DNA from: a virus
Virus record (IMG/VR): IMGVR_UViG_3300020439_000082
Coordinates: 1-23,474 of that record
DNA: 23,474 nt
Direction: 5' to 3' (one strand)
Below the pieces are notes generated by a model that saw only the letters and a list, made by a program, of their open reading frames with translations, did not search any database and was not told where the DNA came from. A program made the position numbers and the translations under genes. Within the stretch, counting starts at the first letter, position 1. Each line of letters opens with the position of its first letter. This document shows positions 15,412-23,322 of the stretch, one piece after another.

Positions 15412-15717
15412 TTATTCCGTATCTGTTATCTTAGTTTCTTGATTTAAAAGTCTTGGAACCATAATATATTCTGAATCACTGTTTAATATGCTACATCTAA
15501 ATACTTTATTTACAGTAACATCTCTATCATCATCTAATCCATACCACATTTGATTATGCACTAAATTTGTTTTTGCGTATTCAGTTTTTAAATTATACTG
15601 TCCTAAATCTACCAAAGCTTCATTAATTAAATTTAATACATAGTTTTCTGATACTTCAGGCACTGCCTGTTGTACTCTACTAAATATTTCTTTCCCACTA
15701 AATTCTATTGCTGCCAT
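15412..15717 (-). CDS. Virion protein of unknown function (101 aa)
   Basis: A 101-residue protein with an N-terminal helical part (KEIFSRVQQAVPEVSENYVL, NLINEALVDLGQYN) and a C-terminal beta-like part (DDRDVTVNKVFRCSILNSDS). The ATG overlaps the stop of the 11-residue-repeat gene as TAATG. The helical domain that positions an LxxLINEALxDLG stretch is reminiscent of phage adaptor proteins near the portal, but I cannot assign it. There are no membrane segments. Confidence 0.8.
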   Translation of the reverse strand: MAAIEFSGKEIFSRVQQAVPEVSENYVLNLINEALVDLGQYNLKTEYAKTNLVHNQMWYGLDDDRDVTVNKVFRCSILNSDSEYIMVPRLLNQETKITDTE

Positions 15718-15986
15718 TATAAGTCCTCATATTTTGCGTTTACATCCTGCCAAAAAGAATTACCATCATTCCAAAATTTAAATTGTTCTAAGGTTTCACT
15801 CCAGCTAGTAGATGGTGCTATTACTTGCTCACTCCAAGTTGATGTTGGAGTTGTTAAAGTTTCTGTCCAGGTAGAGCTTGGGCTAATAGCTCGTTCACTC
15901 CAAGAAGTAGAAACAACATCTAAGTCCTCTGTCCAAGAACTAGATGGCTCTATTGTTTGTTTGCTCCAAGTAGTATTTATTGCCAC
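15717..15986 (-). CDS. 11-residue Trp-repeat protein (89 aa, GTG start)
   Basis: A short protein built from six tandem 11-residue units, each starting with Ser/Thr-Trp-Ser/Thr-(Glu/Lys). Trp occurs at residues 7, 18, 29, 40, 51 and 62 with no exception. Units alternate between TWSExxIxPSS and SWTExLxxxTS forms, giving a 22-residue higher repeat. A non-repeat tail has FWNDGNSFWQDVNAKYEDL. The GTG start shares a base with the previous stop (TAGTG), the same junction as in the lysozyme gene. Strict period and alternation point to a small beta-solenoid or stacked beta structure with Trp in the core. Function unknown; a virion decoration or fibre-binding role fits its neighbours. Confidence 0.85.
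   Translation of the reverse strand: MAINTTWSKQTIEPSSSWTEDLDVVSTSWSERAISPSSTWTETLTTPTSTWSEQVIAPSTSWSETLEQFKFWNDGNSFWQDVNAKYEDL
15774..15971 (-). repeat. Six 33-bp coding units (11-residue period)
   Basis: The six units of the Trp-repeat protein are exactly 33 bases each, with no insertion or deletion between them. At the DNA level the units are diverged, so the periodicity is kept at the protein level. Alternate units are more alike than adjacent ones, giving a 66-base super-period. Confidence 0.8.
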
Positions 15987-16636
15987 TATCTACTATCCTT
16001 TCTAAGCCTTGATTGTTCAATTTCTTCTATACCTAAAAGTTGTAGTGCTTCTTTATATTGAGCATCTATCAATGTATATTGATTTGTGTATACAGAAGAC
16101 AGCTCTGAGTCTTCATCTACATTCTTATCTTTTATAATTCTTTCAAGTGCTTGTCTAGCTGCGTACAAAACTACTGCATACTCTGCTTCATCTGGAAAAT
16201 TATCTATGTTTGTAGCGCTGTGTAAAACTGTAATGTCTGTATTAATAGACACCACTCTGCTATCATTAGATGCTACGCTTTCTGGAAAAGTGTTAATAAC
16301 TTGATTATGAATTATGTATGCTGGGTCACTTGTTGAAGCAAATTCCATATATGCTGAATCATGAACTCTACCCATTTGACTAGGTTGTAGTTCTCTACAT
16401 GGCATATATCTATTGCTATTATTAGCATCTTTTCTTAATACAGAAATAATTCTTTTACCCTCAGCATCTTGAGAGTTTGTAAAGTTTGTATTACTTGCAA
16501 CTCTTGAAAGCTTTTGTATAGGCATAGCATTTAATATAAATCTTGCACCAGCTGTTAGCCAATCAGACAATGCATCATTTTCTGTAGTTCCAAAACCTGT
16601 TAGTGCATCTACTTGGTCTTTAAATGATTCAGCCAT
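15986..16636 (-). CDS. Putative head-tail adaptor/virion protein (216 aa)
   Basis: A 216-residue mixed protein beginning MAESFKDQVDALTGFGTTEN, then LSDWLTAGARFILNAMPIQK. A middle beta region (GRVHDSAYMEFASTSDPAYI) is followed by helices (EAEYAVVLYAARQALERIIK, DAQYKEALQLLGIEEIEQ). Length is close to T7 gp11 (about 196 residues), and helical ends around a beta core fit the adaptor class, but the match is by shape only. The ATG overlaps the stop of the 45-residue gene as TAATG. If this is the adaptor, the nozzle-like gene is unusually far away, about 11 kb downstream. Confidence 0.75.
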   Translation of the reverse strand: MAESFKDQVDALTGFGTTENDALSDWLTAGARFILNAMPIQKLSRVASNTNFTNSQDAEGKRIISVLRKDANNSNRYMPCRELQPSQMGRVHDSAYMEFASTSDPAYIIHNQVINTFPESVASNDSRVVSINTDITVLHSATNIDNFPDEAEYAVVLYAARQALERIIKDKNVDEDSELSSVYTNQYTLIDAQYKEALQLLGIEEIEQSRLRKDSR

Positions 16637-16773
16637 TATCCTTGTCCTCTACTTTTCTTTTTGTAGTGTTTACTAGAAAGCTTGTTTCCAAACTTTGTAT
16701 TTCTACCTTGTCCTTGTCTTGTTTTCTTTTTTCCATTTGTATGTCTTGGTTGTTGTGAAAATCCTTTTCTCAT
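16636..16773 (-). CDS. 45-aa basic mini-protein
   Basis: A 45-residue frame, MRKGFSQQPRHTNGKKKTRQ and then GQGRNTKFGNKLSSKHYKKK before the end. It is rich in Lys, Arg, Gly and Gln with almost no hydrophobic residues, so it is probably unfolded unless bound to nucleic acid or a partner. It is joined to both neighbours by TAATG overlaps, which makes it a convincing gene. I recall similar short KKTRQG...GRNTK proteins in marine phages, without known function. Confidence 0.75.
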   Translation of the reverse strand: MRKGFSQQPRHTNGKKKTRQGQGRNTKFGNKLSSKHYKKKSRGQG

Positions 16774-17786
16774 TACCCTCTTCTACCCAATCTTGCTTCA
16801 GCTATTAGCCTGTCTAAAGCCTGTTGATATTCACTTTTTAAAGGATAGTTTCCTTGTAAATTTCTTTCAGGATTTCTTTGTCTAAAATCTAAATCTTTCA
16901 TAAAGTCCATTAAACTGTTTTGGAATGACCTGTCTTCAGTTGAATCAGTTCTAAAAAAGTTTATAATTCTATCTTTAAAAGACATCTTAGACATTTTTTC
17001 ATCAAACTTTTCTTTTCTTGCTTGTCGTTTTTCTGCCATTTCTTTTCTAGTACCTTTTGGTAACATAATACCTGTTCTCTCTAAAATGTCTCTTTCTCCA
17101 GGATTAGAAATAAACTCTATATTATTTGCTGGTTGGAAACCTAAAACAGAATCAATCGGACTTATAGTACCTGGTTCATCTATATCAGACATACTACTAC
17201 CTAAACTTTCTAAGGGTGGAAGACCTAAGCTTATTCTATCTTTGTTTATTTTCTCCAAAATCGTATCACTATTCATAGGTTCAGGATTTAAAGGCGTACT
17301 ATCTAACTCACTAGGCATACCAGGAAGCATTGGGTCTCCACCAACTACTTTGCTTTTATTTTTTTCTATCATGTTTTGAACCATTGCTAATCCATTGAAT
17401 GCGTCTAAAGCTTCTTGCTCTAAATCGTCAAAATTTATTTCATTCACTCTTTCTATTGTACTGTTCATCCTAGATATATTGCTAAAATACTCTTTTGTCA
17501 TTTCTCTTCTTTGTGACATAGAGTCTGGTGTAACCTGTTCATATAGGTCTATCATATAGTTTTGCATATCTTTTTTTCTAGCTACATCTAGTAAGTCTTC
17601 CACATAAGATGGTTGAAATTTTTCTACAACTGTTTGTGGTGCATAAGTGTTTAACCATTGCTCAACAGCTGCAAGTTCATCTTCTTTTGGAATTATATCT
17701 GCAAAAAGACTAAGTTCAGGAAATGAAGCCTCCATATTAAAGTAGTCTTCTCTATATGTTTCAGGTCTGTTGTTATCGCCATTCAT
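16773..17786 (-). CDS. Virion-module protein of unknown function (337 aa)
   Basis: A 337-residue protein. Residues 1-145 are mostly helical and acidic (EDELAAVEQWLNTYAPQTVV, SYVEDLLDVARKKDMQNYMI). The centre is Pro-rich and likely flexible (GGDPMLPGMPSELDSTPLNP, then a run of PPLES and DEPGTIS). The C-terminal 100 residues are strongly basic and helical (KGTRKEMAEKRQARKEKFDE). No membrane segments or cysteines are seen. It is joined to both neighbours by TAATG. This three-part plan resembles the 505-residue protein near the left edge. Location between the capsid and adaptor genes suggests an internal head protein, but I recognise no family. Confidence 0.8.
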   Translation of the reverse strand: MNGDNNRPETYREDYFNMEASFPELSLFADIIPKEDELAAVEQWLNTYAPQTVVEKFQPSYVEDLLDVARKKDMQNYMIDLYEQVTPDSMSQRREMTKEYFSNISRMNSTIERVNEINFDDLEQEALDAFNGLAMVQNMIEKNKSKVVGGDPMLPGMPSELDSTPLNPEPMNSDTILEKINKDRISLGLPPLESLGSSMSDIDEPGTISPIDSVLGFQPANNIEFISNPGERDILERTGIMLPKGTRKEMAEKRQARKEKFDEKMSKMSFKDRIINFFRTDSTEDRSFQNSLMDFMKDLDFRQRNPERNLQGNYPLKSEYQQALDRLIAEARLGRRG

Positions 17787-17875
17787 TATTTTTTATATCT
17801 AGATTTTTTCATTACTCTTTTTTTCATTTTAGGTTTGACAACATTCTTTTTCTTTTTTTTCATTGCTCCATACAT
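17786..17875 (-). CDS. 29-aa Lys-rich mini-protein (start uncertain)
   Basis: A frame reading MYGAMKKKKKNVVKPKMKKR and ending MKKSRYKK; more than half the residues are Lys or Arg. AAGGA stands about eleven bases before the ATG at 17875. The frame continues upstream to two ATGs at 17923 and 17926, which would add 16-17 residues and overlap the zinc-ribbon gene's end, but those lack a binding site. The stop overlaps the next ATG as TAATG. It forms a group in kind with the other tiny basic genes. Confidence 0.6.
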   Translation of the reverse strand: MYGAMKKKKKNVVKPKMKKRVMKKSRYKK

Positions 17876-17915
17876 AAAATTATATTTCCTTCTTATTCCG
17901 TTTAGTGTTGTACTT

Positions 17916-18173
17916 TTAATCATCATGTTTACCAAAAATCATTTCATCTACTTTTTTGGCTCTTTCTTCTTTGTTTCTCTTATTAGTTCTTTCTATATGC
18001 TTATCCATGCTCATGCTACCAAAATCTATCTGGTCTTTTCTTATGGCTGTTGCCATAGGTGTATCACGCATAATTATGTTAAGTGTATACTTAGGAGCAG
18101 ATGCTCTTTTATTACAGTCCCTACAAGTAAAGTATCCTTCTGGATTGGGTGCGTTACAATGCTGACACTTCAT
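17916..18173 (-). CDS. Zinc-ribbon protein (85 aa)
   Basis: Two CxxC pairs, Cys 3/6 and Cys 17/20, ten residues apart (MKCQHCNAPNPEGYFTCRDC), make a four-cysteine zinc ribbon at the N-terminus. Residues 25-50 (SAPKYTLNIIMRDTPMATAI) may form a small beta-helix domain. The C-terminal 35 residues are a charged helix (DKHIERTNKRNKEERAKKVD). Zinc ribbons mostly bind nucleic acids or proteins. In this operon a role in packaging or late regulation is possible. I recall similar proteins in marine podoviruses, function unknown. Confidence 0.8.
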   Translation of the reverse strand: MKCQHCNAPNPEGYFTCRDCNKRASAPKYTLNIIMRDTPMATAIRKDQIDFGSMSMDKHIERTNKRNKEERAKKVDEMIFGKHDD

Positions 18174-18176
18174 TTA

Positions 18177-18374
18177 CTATCCTTTAGAAACTACAATATA
18201 AGCTAATCTACTTCTGTCTAGCTTTACTGCTTGAATGTCTACAATAGCGTTGTTTGTTTCATCTAATGACTGAATGTAGTCATTAATCTCTTTAGCTAAA
18301 GAACCAGCAGTATCACTATCTGCGACACTTATATCATTTATAATAACTTTGGTAACTGTATTATATGCTGCCAT
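18177..18374 (-). CDS. Small soluble protein of unknown function (65 aa)
   Basis: A 65-residue protein with a beta start (MAAYNTVTKVIINDISVADS), a helix (TAGSLAKEINDYIQSLDETN) and two strands (AIVDIQAVKLDRSRLAYIVV). The compact beta-alpha-beta-beta layout looks like a folded mini-domain. AGGAG precedes the ATG by seven bases. The zinc-ribbon gene starts three bases after this gene's stop. No family recognised. Confidence 0.75.
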   Translation of the reverse strand: MAAYNTVTKVIINDISVADSDTAGSLAKEINDYIQSLDETNNAIVDIQAVKLDRSRLAYIVVSKG

Positions 18375-18386
18375 TTTATTCTCCTA

Positions 18387-18602
18387 TTACTTTTTATAAA
18401 CCTTTTCTGCTCCTGCAATACCAAATGAACCTAGTGTAACCCAAACAAATGAATTATAAATATAATCATTCACTACAAGTTCAATTCCTATAATACCCAT
18501 AACTAAATCAACAATTCCAAATACACACATCAGTGCAAAAGAAATAAATCCAATAATTGCTTTTTCGTTATAATCGTTGTCGTCTTTAAATATTGCCCAC
18601 AT
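18387..18602 (-). CDS. Two-helix membrane protein, holin-like (71 aa)
   Basis: Two hydrophobic segments, about residues 15-40 (KAIIGFISFALMCVFGIVDL and on) and 50-65 (NSFVWVTLGSFGIAGAEK), with short charged ends. The layout of a first helix, a short acidic loop, and a second helix ending in GxxGxxxxEK is common in small phage membrane proteins annotated as holins. AAAGGA lies six bases before the ATG. It follows the hairpin at 18625-18652. Since a better holin sits beside the lysozyme at 5256-5627, this may be an antiholin, a second holin or an unrelated membrane protein. Confidence 0.7.
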   Translation of the reverse strand: MWAIFKDDNDYNEKAIIGFISFALMCVFGIVDLVMGIIGIELVVNDYIYNSFVWVTLGSFGIAGAEKVYKK

Positions 18603-18624
18603 AATTAATCCTTTCTGGATTTTC

Positions 18625-18652
18625 GGGGTTGCTCCTTTCTACGAACAACCCC
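18625..18652 (-). terminator. GC-rich hairpin between capsid and small-protein genes
   Basis: GGGGTTG and CAACCCC pair as a seven-base stem around a 14-base loop, the most GC-rich hairpin I noticed. It lies in the 85-base gap (18603-18687) after the capsid accessory gene. No T-run follows on the minus strand, so it is not a classical intrinsic terminator. It may slow transcription, protect the abundant capsid mRNA end, or form part of a regulatory site. A second small inverted repeat (ACAGT/ACTGT) is next to it at 18652-18668. Confidence 0.4.
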
Positions 18653-18687
18653 ACAGTATCCAAAACTGTTACCCTTATGGATTCGGG

Positions 18688-19119
18688 TTATGATATAGTA
18701 ACATGTGCAACATCGTGTGCCACAGCTTTTGCAAAGTAATTAATACCATTGCAAAATAATTCTACTGAGTCACCTAATTGTGCACCACTGATAAATACGA
18801 TTTCATCAACTGCTGATTCGGCAGAACTACCTGCTGAACCATCTGCTCCAACTGTCATACCGACGATTGTATCTTCGGCTGTGTTGTTTGCAATAGTAAC
18901 TGCGTTAGCAGCTACTGCTGATAAAACGAATTTGCAGTGCCAACCAGCACCTGCTGAAGCTGCTAAAGGTAAAGTAATCTCATAGGCAGATGCCTGATTA
19001 ACTCCGAATACTTTTCCTGAATCAGCTGCAGTTAAAGTTCTAGCTGCACTAACTTCTTCGTATTTTTGTTTAAAGTTACTTGCTCCACTGTTTACTTCTA
19101 AATATGATGCTCTAGCCAT
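18688..19119 (-). CDS. Probable capsid accessory/decoration protein (143 aa)
   Basis: A 143-residue Ala/Gly/Val-rich beta protein. It contains SAARTLTAADSGKVFGVNQA, EITLPLAASAGAGWHCKFVL and NAVTIANNTAEDTIVGM. The phrase LTAADSGKVFxV...ITLPL recurs in phage surface or decoration proteins as I know them. AGGAG stands six bases before the ATG, which is only two bases from the MCP stop. Being directly after the major capsid gene supports a head-surface role; a short head fibre is an alternative. Two cysteines are present, and no signal peptide. Confidence 0.75.
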   Translation of the reverse strand: MARASYLEVNSGASNFKQKYEEVSAARTLTAADSGKVFGVNQASAYEITLPLAASAGAGWHCKFVLSAVAANAVTIANNTAEDTIVGMTVGADGSAGSSAESAVDEIVFISGAQLGDSVELFCNGINYFAKAVAHDVAHVTIS

Positions 19120-19120
19120 T

Positions 19121-20488
19121 TTACACTCCTTCTAAGTTAATTAAGTAATGTGATTCTGGTAGACATACTTCTAGACCTGCTTCAGTAAGAATCATATCTT
19201 TTCTTAGGTCTTCATCTGCACTTTGTACATTTGTCATAACCTGAGTATCACGATTAATTCCATTACCAACTAATGGTCTGTAGTATAGTTTGCTCATATC
19301 AGCCATACACATAAATCCAGATGAATGACCTCTAAATAGTGGTTGTTTCACTAAGTAGATAGAACCATGGACTGTGTTAATCTCCATTAACTGGTGACCG
19401 TACTGTCCTGCTAATTCATCCATGTTGATTTGATATTGTGTACTTGCTGTAGATATATCAGAGAATGAGCCATCACCCATTTTGTTAAAGAAAGAAATTA
19501 CAGGAAGAGAAGCCAATGCTAATCTTTCGTTACTTCCGCCTCTAGCTGGGTCAAATAATACCTCAAAGTCTGCTAATAGTCTATCATAGGTAAGCTCTGA
19601 AGCTTGTGCAGTTCTGAAGTAAGCTTTACCAGAACTATATGATAAGTTGTTAGTTCCGCCTACTACTGTGCTGTTTTTAATGATATGTCCAATTAGACCT
19701 TCAGTGTATTGAACTCCGCCTACTTTTGCTTTTTGGTTAAAAAGCATAGCTCTTTCAATATCAATTTTGTGTTCTCTCATTTTCTGAGCTAACACTCTTT
19801 CAAACTCATTTGCTACTCCACGAAGTTGAGTTGCATATGCAGTGTTTGAAATCTCAGCAGCTGTCTTAAAGATTTGAGTATATCCATAGTTATCTTCAAG
19901 GCTGTCTGAGAATACATCTGGTGCTCCAGTACCTTCAGCGTATGCTGTACCAATGATTTGACATCTTTTATTATCTAAAAGTTTGTTTGCATTGGTAGCG
20001 GTAGATGAAACAGAAATAACTTTACCTGTGAAAGTTGTATCTGCTGCATTTTGAACTGGTGCGTCTTCAACTCTTACAATGATGTTAGCGTATGTAGCAT
20101 CACCTTCTGAGTCTCCAAGTGTTCTTACAGCAAAGACCATACCTTTTACAAGGAAGTCTACTGCTGCACCGTCTGGTGTATCTACAGTAAATGATACTGT
20201 ATCACCAGCAGCTTGAGTTGCACTACTATCCATATTGCCTTTAAGTAAAAACTCTCTACTTGTATAATTAATTTTTGTTCTGTCTTCTAAATAACGGAAC
20301 AAAGAATCATCCGTAGGAAGTTTTGCAGTCTTGCTTAGATATACGAAGAACGGACTTTCATCAGGAGCTAATTCTGAAATCCTGTCTGAAAAGTTATATA
20401 GTCTTCTTCTATCTGGAGCAACACCATAATCAGCAGATGTTGTAGCAGCAGTCAAGTTAGTTGACTTAATTTGTCCGCTTATTGCCAT
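19121..20488 (-). CDS. Major capsid protein (455 aa)
   Basis: A 455-residue protein directly after the scaffold gene, with AGGAG before its ATG. Residues 1-90 have PDRRRLYNFSDRISELAPDE and SPFFVYLSKTAKLPTDDSLF, an N-terminal arm followed by an extended strand. The centre has a long helix (FERVLAQKMREHKIDIERAM) resembling the spine helix of HK97-fold capsids, and later DPARGGSNERLALASLPVIS. Near the end are HGSIYLVKQPLFRGHSSGFM and GINRDTQVMTNVQSADEDLR. Portal-scaffold-capsid order and size identify it well. HK97 fold is expected for tailed phages, not seen directly. Confidence 0.85.
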   Translation of the reverse strand: MAISGQIKSTNLTAATTSADYGVAPDRRRLYNFSDRISELAPDESPFFVYLSKTAKLPTDDSLFRYLEDRTKINYTSREFLLKGNMDSSATQAAGDTVSFTVDTPDGAAVDFLVKGMVFAVRTLGDSEGDATYANIIVRVEDAPVQNAADTTFTGKVISVSSTATNANKLLDNKRCQIIGTAYAEGTGAPDVFSDSLEDNYGYTQIFKTAAEISNTAYATQLRGVANEFERVLAQKMREHKIDIERAMLFNQKAKVGGVQYTEGLIGHIIKNSTVVGGTNNLSYSSGKAYFRTAQASELTYDRLLADFEVLFDPARGGSNERLALASLPVISFFNKMGDGSFSDISTASTQYQINMDELAGQYGHQLMEINTVHGSIYLVKQPLFRGHSSGFMCMADMSKLYYRPLVGNGINRDTQVMTNVQSADEDLRKDMILTEAGLEVCLPESHYLINLEGV

Positions 20489-20502
20489 TTTATTCTCCTA
20501 GT

Positions 20503-21243
20503 TTATTTTCTTTTGATAGTTGAACTTATGCTACCAGAAGATGCGGCATTAAGAATTTGGTCCCACATTCCATCTTGTTCAGACTTTGTAGGAACTGCTC
20601 CACCTTGCAAAACCCCTGCGGTTCTTGCTTGATTAGATGTATCTGGTTTTTGAATTACAGGTTCTTTGTATTCACCTTTATTCATTTTAAATAACTTAAC
20701 CAAATTGTCTAAAGGAACAGACTCTTTTGGTGCAGATGTGAACTCCATAAATTCTTGAACTTCATTATCTTGCATTCCAAAATCATTTCTTAATTTATTA
20801 ACAGTGTCATTAAGAAACTGTTTTTGCTCTTGTCCTCTCATAGCGTTTTGTACTGCACTATTTATCCTAGCCTCTTCTTGTTTCACACGCATTTCGTATG
20901 ATGGAGAACCAGGTTTATTGTACGCATCCCACGGATTGAACTCGTCGTCATTTAGTTGTTGTGCTTCAACTTGTTTTGATTCACCAGGCTTTCCGACAAT
21001 ACTATCTCTTAAAGTTTCAACAAGGTCAGGTCTTTGCTCTAGTAAGTTGATTAATGGTTTGTATTGAGATAAATGCTTTTTATCTGCTTCAGCTTTGTCG
21101 TACATAGACTGAAACTTTTTAGCTTCTTTTTCCCAATTCATTCCTTCTTCAGCTCCTAAAGTACCTTCTTGTTGACCTTCAGCTTGAACCTCATCCATAG
21201 ATTCTAAAGCTTGAGTATCGGTTTGTGATGTTTCTGTATTCAT
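20503..21243 (-). CDS. Capsid scaffolding protein (246 aa)
   Basis: A 246-residue acidic, Gln/Glu-rich protein between portal and capsid, where tailed phages put the scaffold. The N-terminus is acidic and disordered (ESMDEVQAEGQQEGTLGAEE), followed by a helix (NWEKEAKKFQSMYDKAEADK), a stretch with FNPWDAYNKPGSPSYEMRVK, a long helix (EARINSAVQNAMRGQEQKQF) and a basic C-terminal tail (SSTIKRK), the usual capsid-binding end of scaffolds. The ATG starts two bases after the portal stop. It should build the procapsid and leave before DNA packaging. Confidence 0.8.
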   Translation of the reverse strand: MNTETSQTDTQALESMDEVQAEGQQEGTLGAEEGMNWEKEAKKFQSMYDKAEADKKHLSQYKPLINLLEQRPDLVETLRDSIVGKPGESKQVEAQQLNDDEFNPWDAYNKPGSPSYEMRVKQEEARINSAVQNAMRGQEQKQFLNDTVNKLRNDFGMQDNEVQEFMEFTSAPKESVPLDNLVKLFKMNKGEYKEPVIQKPDTSNQARTAGVLQGGAVPTKSEQDGMWDQILNAASSGSISSTIKRK

Positions 21244-21245
21244 AT

Positions 21246-23288
21246 TTACTCCTTCGATGTCTCGTCTTTTTGAGCAGAACTGTCCATTTGAGACTCAATT
21301 ACCTTGAGGTCTCCTCGCAATTTCTCTAGTTCGAGCAACACCTTGTCGTTTAGTTTGTTTCTACTTACACGCCTATCGGCATTGGCGTTAGATTCTATAT
21401 CCTTTAAACGAGTCTTAAATTTCTCAACTTCAGTTCGTTTTCTATCAGATATAGATTCTCTTGTAGCCGTTTGCAGGTCTCCCTGTAAATTCTTTATTGT
21501 TTCTGACATACTTGCCATTTGTTGCTCCATTGCTTGTCTTTGATTCATACGATTTAAAATACCTTCTTTATCAAAGATGTCTGGGTTTTTCTTTAATACT
21601 TCTACTTGGTCTACTAATCCCATTTGGAATGCTTCCATATACACAGCTAACTCTGCGTATTTACTTGTTGGCAATGTAGAACCTGACTCAATACCAACAT
21701 CGTGCTGTTCTAAATTGTGTTTATCTTTCTTCAAGTCAAACACAACTCTTGTTTTGTCAGAGTATATTTGAGCCATTTGCTCTGTAATGTCATTATTAGG
21801 CTGTACCAATCTCATTAGTTTTGGTACGTTATAATGTGTCTTAGCATAGTTATACATTACTTTACCTAATCTTTTAATACTAAACTCTACATCTCTAAGT
21901 TTAGATTTAGGTCTTTCACTACCTAATGCTATAATTCTTTCTGTTCCTCTAGCGGTATCTGGCTGTTCTCCTACTCCTTGCATTATCTCTGGAATACCAA
22001 AGATGAAGTTTATATAGAACTCACATTGTTGTATCAATCTATAAAACTCTCCAGTCAAAGGTTGAGGTGCTGGATAGTGTGGCTCACCTTGTGATGAGTC
22101 TACTTCAATAACTGCGTTTGGATTTGCCCAATCTTTTTCTAGTTGTGAAATATTTTCTACACTTCCAATAGGAACCATAAGTTTTAAACCTGCTGATGCT
22201 TGGGCGTGAGATAGTGCTAATGACCATAGCTTATTTAACAAACGTTGCATTGGTCTTGCTCTGGAGACATCAGAACGAGGATAAGGGGTTTGAGTCCAAA
22301 CGTTTGCAATAGGCACTATTGGGTATACATCTGTGTTTAAAATAGTTTCATACAACACTACCTCACCTATACTTGCAATAACTTTAATTCTATTTTGATA
22401 GACTTGTATTATATCTACCTTACCCTCTTCAACTAAATTTTTATTTTGTTCTAAAAATATTCTGAAGTCTGCTTCATCTACAATAAACTCTTTACCATTT
22501 TGATTATCCATCAAACGATAAAAAGGAACTTTAACTTTTGTAAACCTTTCTAAGATTTGAAAGCGTTTATAGTTCTGTTCTGTGTATCCTCTTACAGTAT
22601 CAGGAGTATACGTGTTTAAAGAGTTTTTATTAATGTTGTCAGGGTAGTCCTGTTCGTTAGAGTAAGTAGATATACTATCAATCAGTGGGTCTATCTCTTC
22701 TCCTGTTTCTGGGTCTACACTTGAACCAAGCTCTGGATACAAATTCAATACCTGTGTCTCTGTAAGTATTGTAGATAAGATGATGTTATCTGCATCTGTA
22801 AAAAATCTATCTCTGGATGAAGCTGGGACATACACTCTGAATGGGTCAAGGTATGAAAACTTTACATCCCCTTTACCAAAGTCAGAGTCATAGTCAATGT
22901 AAGCATATAAAAATCCAAGCCCTACTACACAATAATCGTGTATCGCTTGTTTTACCTGTGCGTCTCCTTCTGAGTTCTGCCAGGCAAATCCCATTACCTC
23001 TCTCCAAAGATAGGCTAATGATGTGTCTGAATCCTCTCTAGGTACCACTGTGAACACTGGTGGTCTTGATGTCAGCATACTTTTTAGTCTTTCAACAGCA
23101 GGAGATATTCTATCCATAGGAACATCTGCCTGGTTTCTCGCTGATAATTCGTGCGATTCTGTTTCTGTGAAATGATTACCTAAGTAAAAATCTAAATCTT
23201 GTCTAGCATCTGTCTCCCAAGCCTTCCTATCATTCTTATATCTGTCAAATAGTTCTCTGTTGGTTAATGCTCTTTTATCATATTCCAT
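21246..23288 (-). CDS. Portal protein, P22-like type (680 aa)
   Basis: A 680-residue portal, the ring at one head vertex through which DNA enters and leaves. The N-terminus (RYKNDRKAWETDARQDLDFY) is followed by DRISPAVERLKSMLTSRPPV, then FSYLDPFRVYVPASSRDRFF with TDADNIILSTILTETQVLNL, all close to P22-type portals as I recall them. Near residues 350-470 are RARPMQRLLNKLWSLALSHA and FGIPEIMQGVGEQPDTARGT. The last 100 residues form a long coiled coil (MASMSETIKNLQGDLQTATR) that may be the barrel. AGGA stands six bases before the ATG. The P22 portal (725 residues) is similar in length. Confidence 0.85.
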   Translation of the reverse strand: MEYDKRALTNRELFDRYKNDRKAWETDARQDLDFYLGNHFTETESHELSARNQADVPMDRISPAVERLKSMLTSRPPVFTVVPREDSDTSLAYLWREVMGFAWQNSEGDAQVKQAIHDYCVVGLGFLYAYIDYDSDFGKGDVKFSYLDPFRVYVPASSRDRFFTDADNIILSTILTETQVLNLYPELGSSVDPETGEEIDPLIDSISTYSNEQDYPDNINKNSLNTYTPDTVRGYTEQNYKRFQILERFTKVKVPFYRLMDNQNGKEFIVDEADFRIFLEQNKNLVEEGKVDIIQVYQNRIKVIASIGEVVLYETILNTDVYPIVPIANVWTQTPYPRSDVSRARPMQRLLNKLWSLALSHAQASAGLKLMVPIGSVENISQLEKDWANPNAVIEVDSSQGEPHYPAPQPLTGEFYRLIQQCEFYINFIFGIPEIMQGVGEQPDTARGTERIIALGSERPKSKLRDVEFSIKRLGKVMYNYAKTHYNVPKLMRLVQPNNDITEQMAQIYSDKTRVVFDLKKDKHNLEQHDVGIESGSTLPTSKYAELAVYMEAFQMGLVDQVEVLKKNPDIFDKEGILNRMNQRQAMEQQMASMSETIKNLQGDLQTATRESISDRKRTEVEKFKTRLKDIESNANADRRVSRNKLNDKVLLELEKLRGDLKVIESQMDSSAQKDETSKE

Positions 23289-23322
23289 ATATTTTCCTAG
23301 AAAAAGATGTATTTTATCGTCT

